Assembly (NCBI GenBank): GCA_945861155.1
Contig: CAMATN010000013.1
Coordinates: 1 to 57,726, forward strand
DNA length: 57,726 nucleotides
Reading direction: 5' to 3'
Source: Rhizobium sp. Q54
GTDB taxonomy: Bacteria > Pseudomonadota > Alphaproteobacteria > ATCC43930 > CGMCC-115725
Below the pieces are notes generated by a model that did no database searches, was not told the origin of the DNA, and saw only the letters and a program-made list of their open reading frames with translations. Both the position numbers and the translations under genes were made by a program. How positions within the stretch are numbered: position 1 is the first letter of the stretch; each line of letters begins with the position of its first letter. This document shows positions 9,645-18,021 of this stretch, piece by piece.

Positions 9645-10382
9645 ATGCGCGAATGGCGCCGCGGCGGCTTATTGGCATTGGGCGGTCTGGCTCTGCTCCT
9701 GGCCGGGCTCCTGGCCGGCTGCGCCGAGCAGCCTCCCGCCGCGATCAGTCCGGCCGATGCGGTGGCTCTGCTGCGCACCGGCCGGCCGCTGCTGAATTGC
9801 CGAGACGCCTGCGTCGCCGAATGGCGCGCGGCCCAACCGCAGGCGGCGCAACTCGACCAGGCCGGACGCTGGACGGAACTGGCGGCCCTGGTGGTGCGCA
9901 TCGGATACCAGGATGACCTGGCGCTGTATTATCTCGGACGGGCGGCCGAGGGGTTGGGGTATCCCGGAGCAGCTTCCAGCTACTACCGCCAGAGCACCTA
10001 TCTTTCGGGCACCGCAAATGCCTGCGGCCAGCTGAGCCGATTGTGCGGCGGCGTGATCCTGCCGCGAGCGGCTTCCTCGCGCCTGGCGGCAATCGATCGC
10101 GACCTCAACCGGCAGCGGCGACCCGGGCCGCCGCTGCCGCGGGGTGCGGCTCCCGCGGCTGGGCCCGCAGCGAGCCCGAGCGAGATCGGATCGCCCGAGA
10201 TCGGATCGCGATTGTCGCGCGAGCCCGCAACATCGGCGGCCAACGCACCCGGCGCGCCGGGGCCGAGCGACCCTCCGATGGCCATCCCAAGCGCCGCCCC
10301 AAGCGCCCTCGGGCAGCCGGTCGCAGACACCGCCCGGCAGCCTCCCTCCGACTATATCGAGCCGCCGCCCGCGGCCCGGTGA
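9645..10382 (+). CDS. Predicted lipoprotein of unknown function, proline-rich tail
   Basis: A 245-residue secreted protein. It starts MREWRRGG, followed by a hydrophobic stretch and the lipobox LLAGC (Cys near residue 27), so it should be lipid-anchored. The middle (about 40-150) is helical and resembles a small TPR/Sel1-like unit (YYLGRAAEGLGYPGAASSYYRQS). The last 90 residues are Pro/Ala/Ser-rich and low complexity. ATG 9645 was chosen because it puts the signal sequence first; a longer frame from 9324 overlaps the kinase antisense and is rejected. No firm family assignment. Confidence 0.7.
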   Translation: MREWRRGGLLALGGLALLLAGLLAGCAEQPPAAISPADAVALLRTGRPLLNCRDACVAEWRAAQPQAAQLDQAGRWTELAALVVRIGYQDDLALYYLGRAAEGLGYPGAASSYYRQSTYLSGTANACGQLSRLCGGVILPRAASSRLAAIDRDLNRQRRPGPPLPRGAAPAAGPAASPSEIGSPEIGSRLSREPATSAANAPGAPGPSDPPMAIPSAAPSALGQPVADTARQPPSDYIEPPPAAR

Positions 10383-10409
10383 GCCCGTCGGAACCCGAAG
10401 GCCGGTGCG

Positions 10410-10688
10410 TCAGCCGATCGATTTCGGCGCGTAGCCCAGCTCGCGCGCTTGGAAGGGTGGCCAAGCCGCGAGCTTTCGCAGCATCAGGCGCAAGAACCAG
10501 ACCCAGCGAAAGAACAGAAACGCGACCGGAACGCAAAAGACCAGCGCCACCGGTGTCTCGCTAAAAAGGTAAAAAAGGTCGTGCGCCAGCACCGCCGCCA
10601 TCCCGGTGGAGGCGATCAGTACGATCGACCTGAGCAGAACGATCGTCACGGCCAGAGCCCGGCTCGCGTAGACTCGATCAAGCTTCAT
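10410..10688 (-). CDS. Small hypothetical membrane protein
   Basis: A 92-residue protein from ATG 10688 (MKLDRVYASRALAV); an alternative start lies three codons upstream. Two hydrophobic segments (about 10-33 and 42-66) with basic loops suggest a two-pass inner-membrane protein. The pattern of hydrophobic segments on a plausible start supports coding, but I recognise no family. It is convergent with the lipoprotein gene, 27 bp apart. Confidence 0.5.
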   Translation of the reverse strand: MKLDRVYASRALAVTIVLLRSIVLIASTGMAAVLAHDLFYLFSETPVALVFCVPVAFLFFRWVWFLRLMLRKLAAWPPFQARELGYAPKSIG

Positions 10689-10798
10689 GCGACGCACTCC
10701 GGCAGAATGATCCGAGGCGCCAGTTTGGAGTGAAGTCGGTTAACGAAATATTACCGGGATGCGGCTATCGCACGGCATTTGAGCAACAGTCCGCTTTC

Positions 10799-11011
10799 TC
10801 AGAGCTTGTGAATCAATCCAAGCGAACCCAAAAAGACCGGCTGCAATACCATCGCGCGTCCTTCGAGACGGCGCTCCGCGCCTCCTCAGGATGAGGATAT
10901 GTCTTTTATGGGATTAAGAAAGTACCTCATCCTGAGGAGCCCGCAACGCGGGCGTCTCGAAGGACGCACGTCGCTGATCCAGGCGAACGCCAATTCATTC
11001 ACAGGCTCTCA
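10799..11011. repeat. Nested 213-bp imperfect dyad (dispersed repeat)
   Basis: The inner arms (about 10854-10899 and 10925-10971) pair through GCGTCCTTCGAGACG and CTCCTCAGGATGAGG. The outer arms 10799-10817 and 10993-11011 match at 16 of 19 positions. This accounts for most of the 320-bp stretch between the small membrane protein and the GNAT gene; the outer right arm reaches into the GNAT stop codon. I see no gene inside. Confidence 0.75.
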
Positions 11012-11584
11012 GGAATCCTCAAGCGGCGGCAGCAGCGGGTGCTTCAGCGAGCGCGGCAGAAAGCCCAAGGTGCGCGGGTCTTCGAAGCGCAAATTCTGCC
11101 GCGCGTAGACGACAAACCCGGCGCGCTGGTAAAGCCCCAGCGCCTTCGGGTGATCGAAACTGCGCGTGTGCACCCACAGGCGAGCGATCGGGCGCGACCA
11201 GGCCTGCTCGATCGCGGCGCGCAACAGAAACGGCCCGAAGCCGCGGCCGATGAACTTGGGCACCAGCCCGAAATAGCTCAGCTCGGTCTCGCGCCCGGCC
11301 GCCGCGTCGAGCTCGAAATAACCGGCCGGCACGCCGCCGACATAGAGCACGAAGATCGCGGTGGTCGGCTTGTTTATCAGCGCGGCGAGTGCGCTGTCGT
11401 CGAGGAGGCGCCGCTCGTACCACAGCCAGGGCGTGCCGACCGTCTCGTACAGATAGCGGTAGAACGAGAGCGTGCAATCGTCGGCGCGCATCAGGGCGAG
11501 CTTGCCGGGCGGCGTCGGGACCGGCGCCATCGGCGGCCGCTGATGCATCTCCAGATAGGTGATGACGTCGTCGAGCAGGGCCAT
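11009..11584 (-). CDS. GNAT-family N-acetyltransferase
   Basis: A 191-residue GNAT protein. The acetyl-CoA pyrophosphate loop is seen in VPKFIGRGFGPFLLRAAIEQA (R/Q-x-x-G-x-G/A type, about 115-135), followed by the late motif HPKALGLYQRAGFVVY. ATG 11584 lies 8 nt after the stop of the sulfurtransferase gene, so the two are one transcriptional unit. Substrate unknown; the surrounding AlaX and sulfurtransferase genes give no specific clue. A longer reading frame into the upstream gene was rejected. Confidence 0.85.
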   Translation of the reverse strand: MALLDDVITYLEMHQRPPMAPVPTPPGKLALMRADDCTLSFYRYLYETVGTPWLWYERRLLDDSALAALINKPTTAIFVLYVGGVPAGYFELDAAAGRETELSYFGLVPKFIGRGFGPFLLRAAIEQAWSRPIARLWVHTRSFDHPKALGLYQRAGFVVYARQNLRFEDPRTLGFLPRSLKHPLLPPLEDS

Positions 11585-11592
11585 CGCGGGGA

Positions 11593-12471
11593 TTAGGGCT
11601 TTGCCGGGCCGGTTTCGATCGGGGTATCGCCGGGGAGGCCCCATTCCGACCACGAGCCGTCATAGACCGCCGCGCCGGGGTGTCCGATCAGGTGCAGCGC
11701 GAACGCAACGGCGCAGGCCGTCACCCCCGAGCCGCAGCTGGTCACCACCGGGCGGTCGAGCCTGACCCCGGCCGCGTCGAACAGGAGCCGCAGCTCGTCG
11801 GCGCCGCGCAGCTGTCGGGTGGCGGGATCGGTGACCCGGTCGAACGGCAGGTTGCGGCTGCCCGGAATGTGGCCGCGCCGCCGCCCCGGCCAGGTTTCCT
11901 CGGCGGTGCCCTCGAACCGCCCGGCGGCGCGGGCATCGACGACCTGCTCGCGCCCAATGGAGTTGTCTCGGCCGAGATCGGCGAGCAACGCCGCCTTGTC
12001 GCGCACCAGGGCCGGGGCGAACCGCGCGGTGAACAGCCGCGGCGGGATCGCCGGGGTCGCGGTTTCGAGCGGCCGGTTCTCTGCCTTCCACTTGGGCAGC
12101 CCGCCATCGAGCAGCGCGACATTGTCGTGCCCAAAGAGGCGCAGCATCCACCACGCCCGCCCGGCCGACGACAGCCCGACCGTGTCATAGACGATGACCC
12201 GATCATCGTTGCCGATGCCGCGCTCCGCCATCTTGGCCGCGAACCGCTCGGCCGACGGGATCATATGCGGCAGGCTGGTGCCAGGCTCGGCCACGTCGTC
12301 GATGTCGAAGAACACCGCGCCGGGAATGTGGCCGGAATCGTAATCCTGGCGCGCGGTCGGGGCGATGCCCGGCTGCTTGTACGAGCAGTCGACAACCCGG
12401 ACATGCGGGTCGGACAAATGCGCGGCCAGCCATTCGGTGCTGACCAGCGCCTCGGGTCGGGCATAAGGCAT
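11593..12471 (-). CDS. sseA: 3-mercaptopyruvate/thiosulfate sulfurtransferase, two rhodanese domains
   Basis: A 292-residue tandem-rhodanese protein. The N-terminal inactive domain carries YDSGHIPGAVFFDIDD. The C-terminal catalytic domain carries the active-site loop CGSGVTA with Cys246, the loop typical of 3-mercaptopyruvate sulfurtransferases. It would move sulfane sulfur from mercaptopyruvate to thiol acceptors or cyanide. It lies between the AlaX gene (11 bp upstream) and GNAT (8 bp downstream) in one minus-strand operon, not far from a cysteine synthase, so a link to cysteine metabolism is reasonable. A paralogue is at 17119-18021. Confidence 0.88.
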   Translation of the reverse strand: MPYARPEALVSTEWLAAHLSDPHVRVVDCSYKQPGIAPTARQDYDSGHIPGAVFFDIDDVAEPGTSLPHMIPSAERFAAKMAERGIGNDDRVIVYDTVGLSSAGRAWWMLRLFGHDNVALLDGGLPKWKAENRPLETATPAIPPRLFTARFAPALVRDKAALLADLGRDNSIGREQVVDARAAGRFEGTAEETWPGRRRGHIPGSRNLPFDRVTDPATRQLRGADELRLLFDAAGVRLDRPVVTSCGSGVTACAVAFALHLIGHPGAAVYDGSWSEWGLPGDTPIETGPAKP

Positions 12472-12482
12472 CGGGCTTTCCC

Positions 12483-13205
12483 TTATTCCGCGAACGCGAT
12501 TATGATCCGGCGGTTCTGGCGGCCCTTGTTCTCGATCTTGGCGATCGTCACCGGGCCGATCTCGGCGGTGTTACTGACGTGGGTGCCGCCGCACGGCTGC
12601 AAATCGACAGCGCCATCGGGCCCAACGATCTCCAGCAGGCGGACCTGGCCGGCGCCGGAGGGCGGCTTGACCGACATCGTCCGCACCAGTTCGGGCCGGG
12701 CGGCCAGCTCCTCGTCCGCAATCCAGCGCGGCACAACCGGGTGGCCGGCGGCGATCAGCTCGTTGAGCCGGGCTGCGATCACCTCCTTGTCGAGGCTCGA
12801 CCCGGGCACGTCGAAATCGAGCCGGCCGCGCCCGTCCGAAACCTGACCCCCGGTGACGCCCCCCGGCACCACCGCGCACAGCAGATGCAGGCAGCTGTGC
12901 ATGCGCATCAGCCGATGCCGGCGCTCCCAGTCGAGTTCGGCGGTAACCTCGGCGCCCGGCTCCGGCGACGCGGCGCCCGGCGCCGGAACATGGATGACCT
13001 CGTCAGGCCCCTCTCCCTTGACCGTGTCGACGATCGCGATCGCCGCGCCCGACGCCAACCGCAGTACTCCCACATCTCCCGGCTGACCGCCCCCGGTCGG
13101 ATAGAACACGGTGCGGTCGAGCCGAATGCCGCGCGCATCGGCGGCGGTCACCCGCGCCGGGCAGGAGCGGATGTAGGCATCGTCGCGGAATAGGAGTTCG
13201 GTCAT
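12483..13205 (-). CDS. alaX: AlaX-type alanyl-tRNA editing protein
   Basis: A 240-residue stand-alone editing protein related to the AlaRS editing domain. It hydrolyses Ser (or Gly) mischarged on tRNA-Ala. The four zinc ligands are visible: HSCLH (H103, H107) and CGGTH (C205, H209). The YPTGGGQPGD motif near residue 35 is typical. ATG 13205 was chosen over an upstream start because the longer frame runs into a palindromic repeat (13231-13260). It begins the operon alaX, sulfurtransferase, GNAT. Confidence 0.9.
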   Translation of the reverse strand: MTELLFRDDAYIRSCPARVTAADARGIRLDRTVFYPTGGGQPGDVGVLRLASGAAIAIVDTVKGEGPDEVIHVPAPGAASPEPGAEVTAELDWERRHRLMRMHSCLHLLCAVVPGGVTGGQVSDGRGRLDFDVPGSSLDKEVIAARLNELIAAGHPVVPRWIADEELAARPELVRTMSVKPPSGAGQVRLLEIVGPDGAVDLQPCGGTHVSNTAEIGPVTIAKIENKGRQNRRIIIAFAE

Positions 13206-13230
13206 GTCAGCACTGTCCAAAACAAAACTC

Positions 13231-13607
13231 TTGTCGTCCCGGCGAAAGCCGGGACCCATTTCCGCCACCGGCACGATCTTATGGAGACAGATCACGATAG
13301 AGATCCAGCCAGCGCGGGTTTTCCCGCTCGATCATCTCGATTTTCCAATCCCGCTTCCATTCCTTGATCTGCTTCTCACGGCGGATCGCCGACTCCCAGT
13401 CTTCGTGATGTTCAAACCAAACGAGGTGATCCACCTGATACTTGGCGGTGAACCCCGGAACCGCTTTGCTTTTATGCTCCCAGACGCGCCGCGCGAGGTC
13501 CGTCGTCACGCCAACATACAAAGTTCCGTATGGTTTGCTGGCGAGCAGATAGACGAAAAACATCGTGCGACCCTTGGAATGGGTCCCGGCTTTCGCCGGG
13601 ACGACAA
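13231..13607. mobile_element. GIY-YIG cassette bracketed by perfect 30-bp inverted REP-like repeats
   Basis: The terminal sequences 13231-13260 and 13578-13607 are exact reverse complements over 30 bp. Each contains the hairpin GTCCCGGCGAAAGCCGGGAC, an 8-bp stem with a GAAA tetraloop. The only gene inside is a GIY-YIG nuclease, 18 bp from one arm and 14 bp from the other. The right end lies 3 bp from the cysteine synthase stop. The same hairpin unit is found without any gene at 32318-32399 and in degenerate copies at 23370 and 33013. I see no target-site duplication. That this is a mobile unit is inference. Confidence 0.6.
13279..13563 (-). CDS. GIY-YIG family endonuclease-like protein
   Basis: A 94-residue single-domain GIY-YIG protein of the short UPF0213/YhbQ-like class. 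The signature is FVYLLAS (residues 3-9) followed by GTLYVGVT (13-20), with the catalytic Arg in LARRVWEH and the Glu in RREKQIKEWKR (about 63). No DNA-binding domain is attached, so target choice must come from the nuclease fold or partners. It sits alone inside a perfect inverted repeat of the dispersed palindrome family (13231-13607). By analogy with REP-associated tyrosine transposases it may help spread those repeats; this is inference. Confidence 0.85.
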   Translation of the reverse strand: MFFVYLLASKPYGTLYVGVTTDLARRVWEHKSKAVPGFTAKYQVDHLVWFEHHEDWESAIRREKQIKEWKRDWKIEMIERENPRWLDLYRDLSP

Positions 13608-13610
13608 CTG

Positions 13611-14612
13611 TTACCTAAGCCAGCCCGGCGCCGGCAGGTTTTTCTCCTTCAGGAAGGCCGGGTTGAACAGCTTCGACTGATAGCGCGTGCCGGAATCGGC
13701 TAATATCGTCACGATCGTATGGCCCGGCCCCAATTCACGCGCGAGCCGGATCGCGCCGGCGATGTTGATGCCGCTGGAGCCGCCGAGCACCAGCCCCTCT
13801 TCCTGGACCAGATCGAACAGGATCGGCAGCGCCTCCTCGTCGGTAATCTGATATTGCCCGTCCGGCGTGAAGCCTTCGAGGTTCTTGGTCTCGCGGTTGT
13901 TGCCGATCCCTTCGGTGATCGAACTGCCTTCGGGTTTGAACTCGCGGCGCGCGTACCAGCCGTAGATCCCCGAGCCCATCGGATCGGACAGGTAGATCTT
14001 GACCGCCGCGTTGCGCTCCTTCAACGCGATCCCGACCCCCGACAAGGTCCCGCCGGTGCCGACCGAGCAGGTGAAGCCGTCGATTCGGCCGTCGGTCTGG
14101 TCCCAGATCTCGGGGCCGGTCGTCTCGTAATGGCCGCGCCGGTTGGCTGGGTTGTCGAACTGGTTGGCCCAGATCGCGCCGTTCGGCTCGGTGGCGGCGA
14201 TCTCCTCGGCGAGCCGCCCGGAATAGCGCACGTAATTCATCGGATCGGTGTAGGGCACCGCCGGCACGAGCCGCAGATCGGCGCCGCACAACAGCAGCAT
14301 ATCCTTTTTTTCCTGGCTCTGCGTCTCGGGCAGGACGATGACCGTGCGGTAGCCGCGCGCGTTGCCGACCAGCGCCAGGCCGATCCCGGTATTGCCGGCG
14401 GTGCCCTCGACGATGACCCCGCCCGGCTTGAGGAGACCGCGCTCCTCGGCGTCCTTGATGATGTAGAGCGCCGCGCGGTCCTTGACCGAGCCGCCGGGGT
14501 TCAGGAACTCGGCCTTGCCGAGGATCGTGCACCCGGTCGCCTCCGAGGCGCGGCGCAGCTTGATCAGGGGAGTATTGCCGACCGAGCCGACAAACCCGTC
14601 GCTTATATCCAT
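13611..14612 (-). CDS. cysK: Cysteine synthase A-like PLP enzyme
   Basis: A 333-residue fold-type II PLP enzyme making cysteine from O-acetylserine and sulfide. The Schiff-base lysine is K44 in NPGGSVKDRAALY. The substrate loop EGTAGNTGIGLAL, the phosphate-binding GTGGTLSG and the C-terminal ADSGTRYQSKLF are all seen. The last motif and the length (333 against about 310) fit the CysK/cystathionine-beta-synthase-like branch, so other beta-replacement reactions cannot be excluded. The TAA at 13611 almost touches the GIY-YIG cassette, which therefore sits in its 3' flank. Confidence 0.9.
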   Translation of the reverse strand: MDISDGFVGSVGNTPLIKLRRASEATGCTILGKAEFLNPGGSVKDRAALYIIKDAEERGLLKPGGVIVEGTAGNTGIGLALVGNARGYRTVIVLPETQSQEKKDMLLLCGADLRLVPAVPYTDPMNYVRYSGRLAEEIAATEPNGAIWANQFDNPANRRGHYETTGPEIWDQTDGRIDGFTCSVGTGGTLSGVGIALKERNAAVKIYLSDPMGSGIYGWYARREFKPEGSSITEGIGNNRETKNLEGFTPDGQYQITDEEALPILFDLVQEEGLVLGGSSGINIAGAIRLARELGPGHTIVTILADSGTRYQSKLFNPAFLKEKNLPAPGWLR

Positions 14613-14707
14613 GCCTCGCCTCCGAACCGGGCTGTGCCGCTGGAATTCCAGGGGCCAACACTATCGGGCCACCTTGACCGAGGGCAAGCCGGCCGAACCG
14701 CGCGGCC

Positions 14708-15202
14708 TCAGGGTTCTCCGGGGCCGCGGCGGCGGATGCCTTCGTAGGGGGTGCCGTCGCGGTGCGTATAGGCGGCGGGCTTGCCCTCGGCCGGCGCGAT
14801 CATGTCGATGTCGGAGTAATGACCGATGTCGCCGGCGGCGCGGGTCCCGATCTCGAGCACCTGAGCCTCGCGGTCGGAGCGGTTCTGCAGGCAATGCCCG
14901 TTGGTGTCCCCGGCCGGGAACCCGGCGCCGTCGCCGGCGCGCAGCACCTCGTCGCCCTCGTCCGTGACGAGCACGATTTCGCCGGCGAGGACATAGATGA
15001 ATTCGTCCCCCGCGGTGTGCCAATGGCGCTGGCTCGACCACGCGCCGGGCGGCAGCCGCAGCAGATTGACCCCGAATTGCGTCAGCCCGGCCGGATCGCC
15101 GAGCTTGGTCCGCTCCCGGGCGCGGCACGGTACGTCGAACGGCGGCGGGTAGAGCGTGCCGACAACCCCTTGCAGCGCCGCCACGTCGATGCGCTTTTTC
15201 AT
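14708..15202 (-). CDS. Cupin-domain protein
   Basis: A 164-residue single-cupin protein. Motif 1 is HWHTAGDEFIYVLAGE (His, His, Glu metal ligands near residues 60-72). Motif 2 (GDGAGFPAGDTNGHCLQN) supplies the last His. It resembles the cupins often annotated as sugar or auxin-binding-like proteins, with no assigned substrate. ATG 15202 precedes MKKRIDVAALQG. It lies between cysK and a toxin-antitoxin pair; no operon logic is evident. Confidence 0.8.
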   Translation of the reverse strand: MKKRIDVAALQGVVGTLYPPPFDVPCRARERTKLGDPAGLTQFGVNLLRLPPGAWSSQRHWHTAGDEFIYVLAGEIVLVTDEGDEVLRAGDGAGFPAGDTNGHCLQNRSDREAQVLEIGTRAAGDIGHYSDIDMIAPAEGKPAAYTHRDGTPYEGIRRRGPGEP

Positions 15203-15227
15203 GCTGGCACTTCTCCTGCCAATTGAT

Positions 15228-15563
15228 TCAGCCGACGATCTCGGCGATTGCTTTCCTGAGCGCGGCCAGGTCGTCGGGAAGGAGCTTACCCAGCTGCCGA
15301 AGCACAAGCCTCCGTTCGAGAGTCGCGAACACCGGCTTGATCGCCGAGGCTTTAAGCAATCCCGCTTCTTGCCACTGCTCAACCCAAATTTCGCCCAGCC
15401 CGCGGCTCGGACGACGCTGGCTGGTGACCGCCATTACGATCAAGTCGGGCCGCGCTGCGTTGTACGCGGCAGTGCTGACGACGACGGCTGGGCGCTTTTT
15501 CGAGGCGATTTGGCTGGTAAATGGAAACGACACCAGGACAATGTCGCCGAAATCAAAGGGCAT
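15228..15563 (-). CDS. PemK/MazF-family toxin
   Basis: A 111-residue CcdB/PemK-fold protein with FGDIVLVSFPFT at the N terminus and KRPAVVVSTAAYN, the two conserved strands of MazF-like mRNA interferases. The C-terminal helix is LLPDDLAALRKAIAEIVG. It overlaps the upstream antitoxin gene by 11 nt (15553-15563), the usual antitoxin-toxin coupling. Cleavage specificity cannot be read from sequence. Confidence 0.85.
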   Translation of the reverse strand: MPFDFGDIVLVSFPFTSQIASKKRPAVVVSTAAYNAARPDLIVMAVTSQRRPSRGLGEIWVEQWQEAGLLKASAIKPVFATLERRLVLRQLGKLLPDDLAALRKAIAEIVG

Positions 15564-15753
15564 CGTAGGCGTCGTCGTCGGGATTGCTCCAGATCGCGGC
15601 GAATGATGGGGCGCTCGCGGCAGCGGCCGCGCGGATCAGCACCCGCTCCTGCTCGCGCAATCGGATGAAATCGACGAAATCCTCGATCTCGGCAATCCGC
15701 TCGGGCGGCAGGCCTTCGATCTTTTCGATCAGGGCCTTTGTGTCGGCGGGCAT
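15553..15753 (-). CDS. Antitoxin partner of the PemK/MazF-like toxin
   Basis: A 66-residue acidic protein from ATG 15753. The N-terminal helix KALIEKIEGLPPERIAEIEDFVDFIRLRE is the DUF2281-like pattern seen in small antitoxins paired with MazF or PIN toxins. The C terminus IWSNPDDDAYDAL is the sort of disordered tail that wraps the toxin. Position, size and the 11-nt overlap with the toxin gene support the role. No DNA-binding motif is obvious, so autoregulation is uncertain. Confidence 0.75.
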   Translation of the reverse strand: MPADTKALIEKIEGLPPERIAEIEDFVDFIRLREQERVLIRAAAAASAPSFAAIWSNPDDDAYDAL

Positions 15754-15877
15754 AGGGTGCGTCCCGTGCAGGCGATCGGCTTCGCGCAGTCTACAACACT
15801 GCTCCGGTTTCAGCCTATTTTCGTGCTGCCCGGCATGAACTAGATATCGACGATCAGCGGCGGAGGATTTTTGCGGG

Positions 15878-17080
15878 ATGGCGGGCACACGGGCGGGGGC
15901 GCTGTTCCCGATGGCGGAAAGCGAGCGCTCGACCGGGCTGTGGCCGTCGCAGCATCTGCGCGGCGCGGTCATGCTCGGCCACGAGATCATGGCGACCCAC
16001 CCGATCGAGGACGACCAGATCCAGCCGGCCAGCATCGACCTGCGGCTCGGCGAGGTCGCCTACCGGGTCAGGGCGAGCTTTCTGCCGGGGGCGCGGGCGA
16101 CGGTGCGCGACAAGCTCGATCGGCTGTCGATGCACCGCATCGACCTGACCCAGGGCGCCGTCCTCGAACGCGACTGCGTCTATATCGTGCCGCTGCTCGA
16201 ACACCTCGCGTTGCGCAAGCGGGTGTCGGCGATCGCCAACCCGAAAAGCTCGATCGGCCGGCTCGACGTGTTCGCCCGCGTCATCACCGACCACGGCACC
16301 GAGTTCGACCGCATCCGCGACGGCTACAGGGGTCCCCTTTATGCCGAATTGTCGCCGCGCGCCTTCGGCATCCTGGTGCGGACGGGCTCTCGGCTCGTGC
16401 AGTTGCGTATCCGGCGCGGGTCGCCGCTGTTCCGCGACACCGCGTTGCGCCGCCTCCATGCCGAGACGCCGCTCGCCGAGCCGCCCCATGGCAAGGCGCC
16501 CGAGACCGCGCCGCCGCGCGAGACCATCCGCAACGGCCTCGCCTTCACGGTCAACGTGTCGGGCGATGTTTCGGGCGATGGGGGAACCGGGCTGGTCGGC
16601 TACAAGGCGCGGCGCCATACCGAATTGATCGATGTAGACCGGATCGACCATTACGACCCGCGCGAGTTCTGGGAGCCGGTCTACCCGCATCGCGGCCCGA
16701 AGGGACCCGAGGGCGTCGTGCTCGACCCGAGCGATTTCTACATCCTCGCGACGCGCGAGGCGGTTGTCGTGCCGCCCGACCACGCCGCCGAGATGATCCC
16801 CTACGACGCCCTTGTCGGCGAGTTCCGGGTGCATTATGCCGGGTTTTTCGATCCCGGCTTCGGGTCGGCCGAAACCGACGGCGCCGGCAGCCGCGCCGTT
16901 CTCGAAGTGCGCTCGCACGGCGTGCCGTTCCTGATCGAGCACGGCCAGGTCATCGCCCGGATGTTGTACGAACCGCTGATCGCGCGCCCCGACAAGCTCT
17001 ATGGCGGCGCGATCGGCTCGTCCTACCAGCGCCAGGGTCTCGCCCTGTCGAAGCATTTCAAGAAGGTGATTTGGGGATAG
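15878..17080 (+). CDS. dcd: dCTP deaminase, fused two-domain form
   Basis: A 400-residue 2'-deoxycytidine 5'-triphosphate deaminase converting dCTP to dUTP for thymidylate synthesis. The first half carries the dUTPase/Dcd core with NPKSSIGRLDVFARV. The second half repeats the fold with FILATREAVVVP-like strand pairs and HYAGFFDPGFG. This double-length form is known from Alphaproteobacteria and relatives, and single-domain Dcd is about 190 residues. ATG 15878 and ATG 15914 are both possible starts; the first 12 residues are not conserved in my reading. It is divergent from the toxin-antitoxin pair. Confidence 0.88.
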   Translation: MAGTRAGALFPMAESERSTGLWPSQHLRGAVMLGHEIMATHPIEDDQIQPASIDLRLGEVAYRVRASFLPGARATVRDKLDRLSMHRIDLTQGAVLERDCVYIVPLLEHLALRKRVSAIANPKSSIGRLDVFARVITDHGTEFDRIRDGYRGPLYAELSPRAFGILVRTGSRLVQLRIRRGSPLFRDTALRRLHAETPLAEPPHGKAPETAPPRETIRNGLAFTVNVSGDVSGDGGTGLVGYKARRHTELIDVDRIDHYDPREFWEPVYPHRGPKGPEGVVLDPSDFYILATREAVVVPPDHAAEMIPYDALVGEFRVHYAGFFDPGFGSAETDGAGSRAVLEVRSHGVPFLIEHGQVIARMLYEPLIARPDKLYGGAIGSSYQRQGLALSKHFKKVIWG

Positions 17081-17118
17081 GCCGCCAGCGTCATCGCGAG
17101 GCTGAAACGCTGGGGGAC

Positions 17119-18021
17119 CTAATCCCCGGTTTCCATCGGCAGGCTGTCGTCGTTCGACCATTCGGACATCGACGCGTCGTAGAGCCGCACGTCCGGGTGC
17201 CCGAGCATGACCAGCGCCAGCGCGTCGGTGCTCGCCGCGATGCCGCCGCCGCAATAGGTGATGACCCGCTTCTTGTCGAAGGCGCCGACCGCGTCGAATT
17301 TGGCGCGCAGCGCCGCCGGCGGCAGCAGGACGCCGCTCTCGGGATCGATCAGCGAGGCGGCCGGCACGTTGACGCTTTGGGCGATGCGCCCGACCCGGCC
17401 GTAGACATTGCCGCCGGTCCCGGCATGCTGCTGCGCGGCGAGCGCGTTGATCGTGCAGGTCGCGCTGTCGCCGATCGCGCCGCGCACCGCCTCCTTGCCG
17501 ACCATCAGCTTGCGGTCCTCGCGCACGGTGAATGTCGCCGGCGGGCGCGGACGCGCCGGTCCGGTCTCGACCGGCCGCCCCTCGCGCGCCCATTTCTGAA
17601 ACCCGCCGTTCAGCACCGCGGCGTTGTCGAAGCCGTAATTGCGCAGCATCCACCAGATTCGCGCCGCCCATTGCGGCGCCGCGGTGCTGTAGAGGACGAC
17701 CCGGCTCTCGTTCCCGACGCCAAACCGCCCGATCGCGGCGGCGAACTCCTCCGCCGTCGGCAGCATGAAGCGCAGCTTGCCGTGGCGGCCTGAATTGTCC
17801 GACAGATCGGCCTGGAGGTCGATGAACTGCGCGCCGGGGATATGGCCCTTATCGAAATCCTCGCGGCCCGATTTCACCGTGTAGGTGATCTTCGGGTCGG
17901 GGATCAGATGCGTCGTGCAATCAAGCACAACGGTTTTGGGGTCGCCAAGTCGGGCGGCAAGGTCCCCGGTCTCGACCAGGTACTCGGGATGGGCAAAACC
18001 ATCATTCGCCGTGTTATTCAT
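17119..18021 (-). CDS. Sulfurtransferase with two rhodanese domains
   Basis: A 300-residue tandem-rhodanese protein, a paralogue of 11593-12471. The N-terminal domain has FDKGHIPGAQFIDLQ. The catalytic loop is CGGGIAAS with Cys257, which differs from the CGSGVTA loop of the first copy, so the sulfur donor may differ. Its ATG (18019-18021) overlaps the stop of the LysR gene in an ATGA arrangement, so the regulator and enzyme are translationally coupled. This suggests that the LysR protein regulates this unit, the divergent LLM oxidoreductase, or both. Confidence 0.87.
   Translation of the reverse strand: MNNTANDGFAHPEYLVETGDLAARLGDPKTVVLDCTTHLIPDPKITYTVKSGREDFDKGHIPGAQFIDLQADLSDNSGRHGKLRFMLPTAEEFAAAIGRFGVGNESRVVLYSTAAPQWAARIWWMLRNYGFDNAAVLNGGFQKWAREGRPVETGPARPRPPATFTVREDRKLMVGKEAVRGAIGDSATCTINALAAQQHAGTGGNVYGRVGRIAQSVNVPAASLIDPESGVLLPPAALRAKFDAVGAFDKKRVITYCGGGIAASTDALALVMLGHPDVRLYDASMSEWSNDDSLPMETGD

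Noticed and set aside
13231-13607. Classical insertion sequence
   Set aside because: No transposase, no visible target-site duplication, and the ends are members of a dispersed hairpin family.
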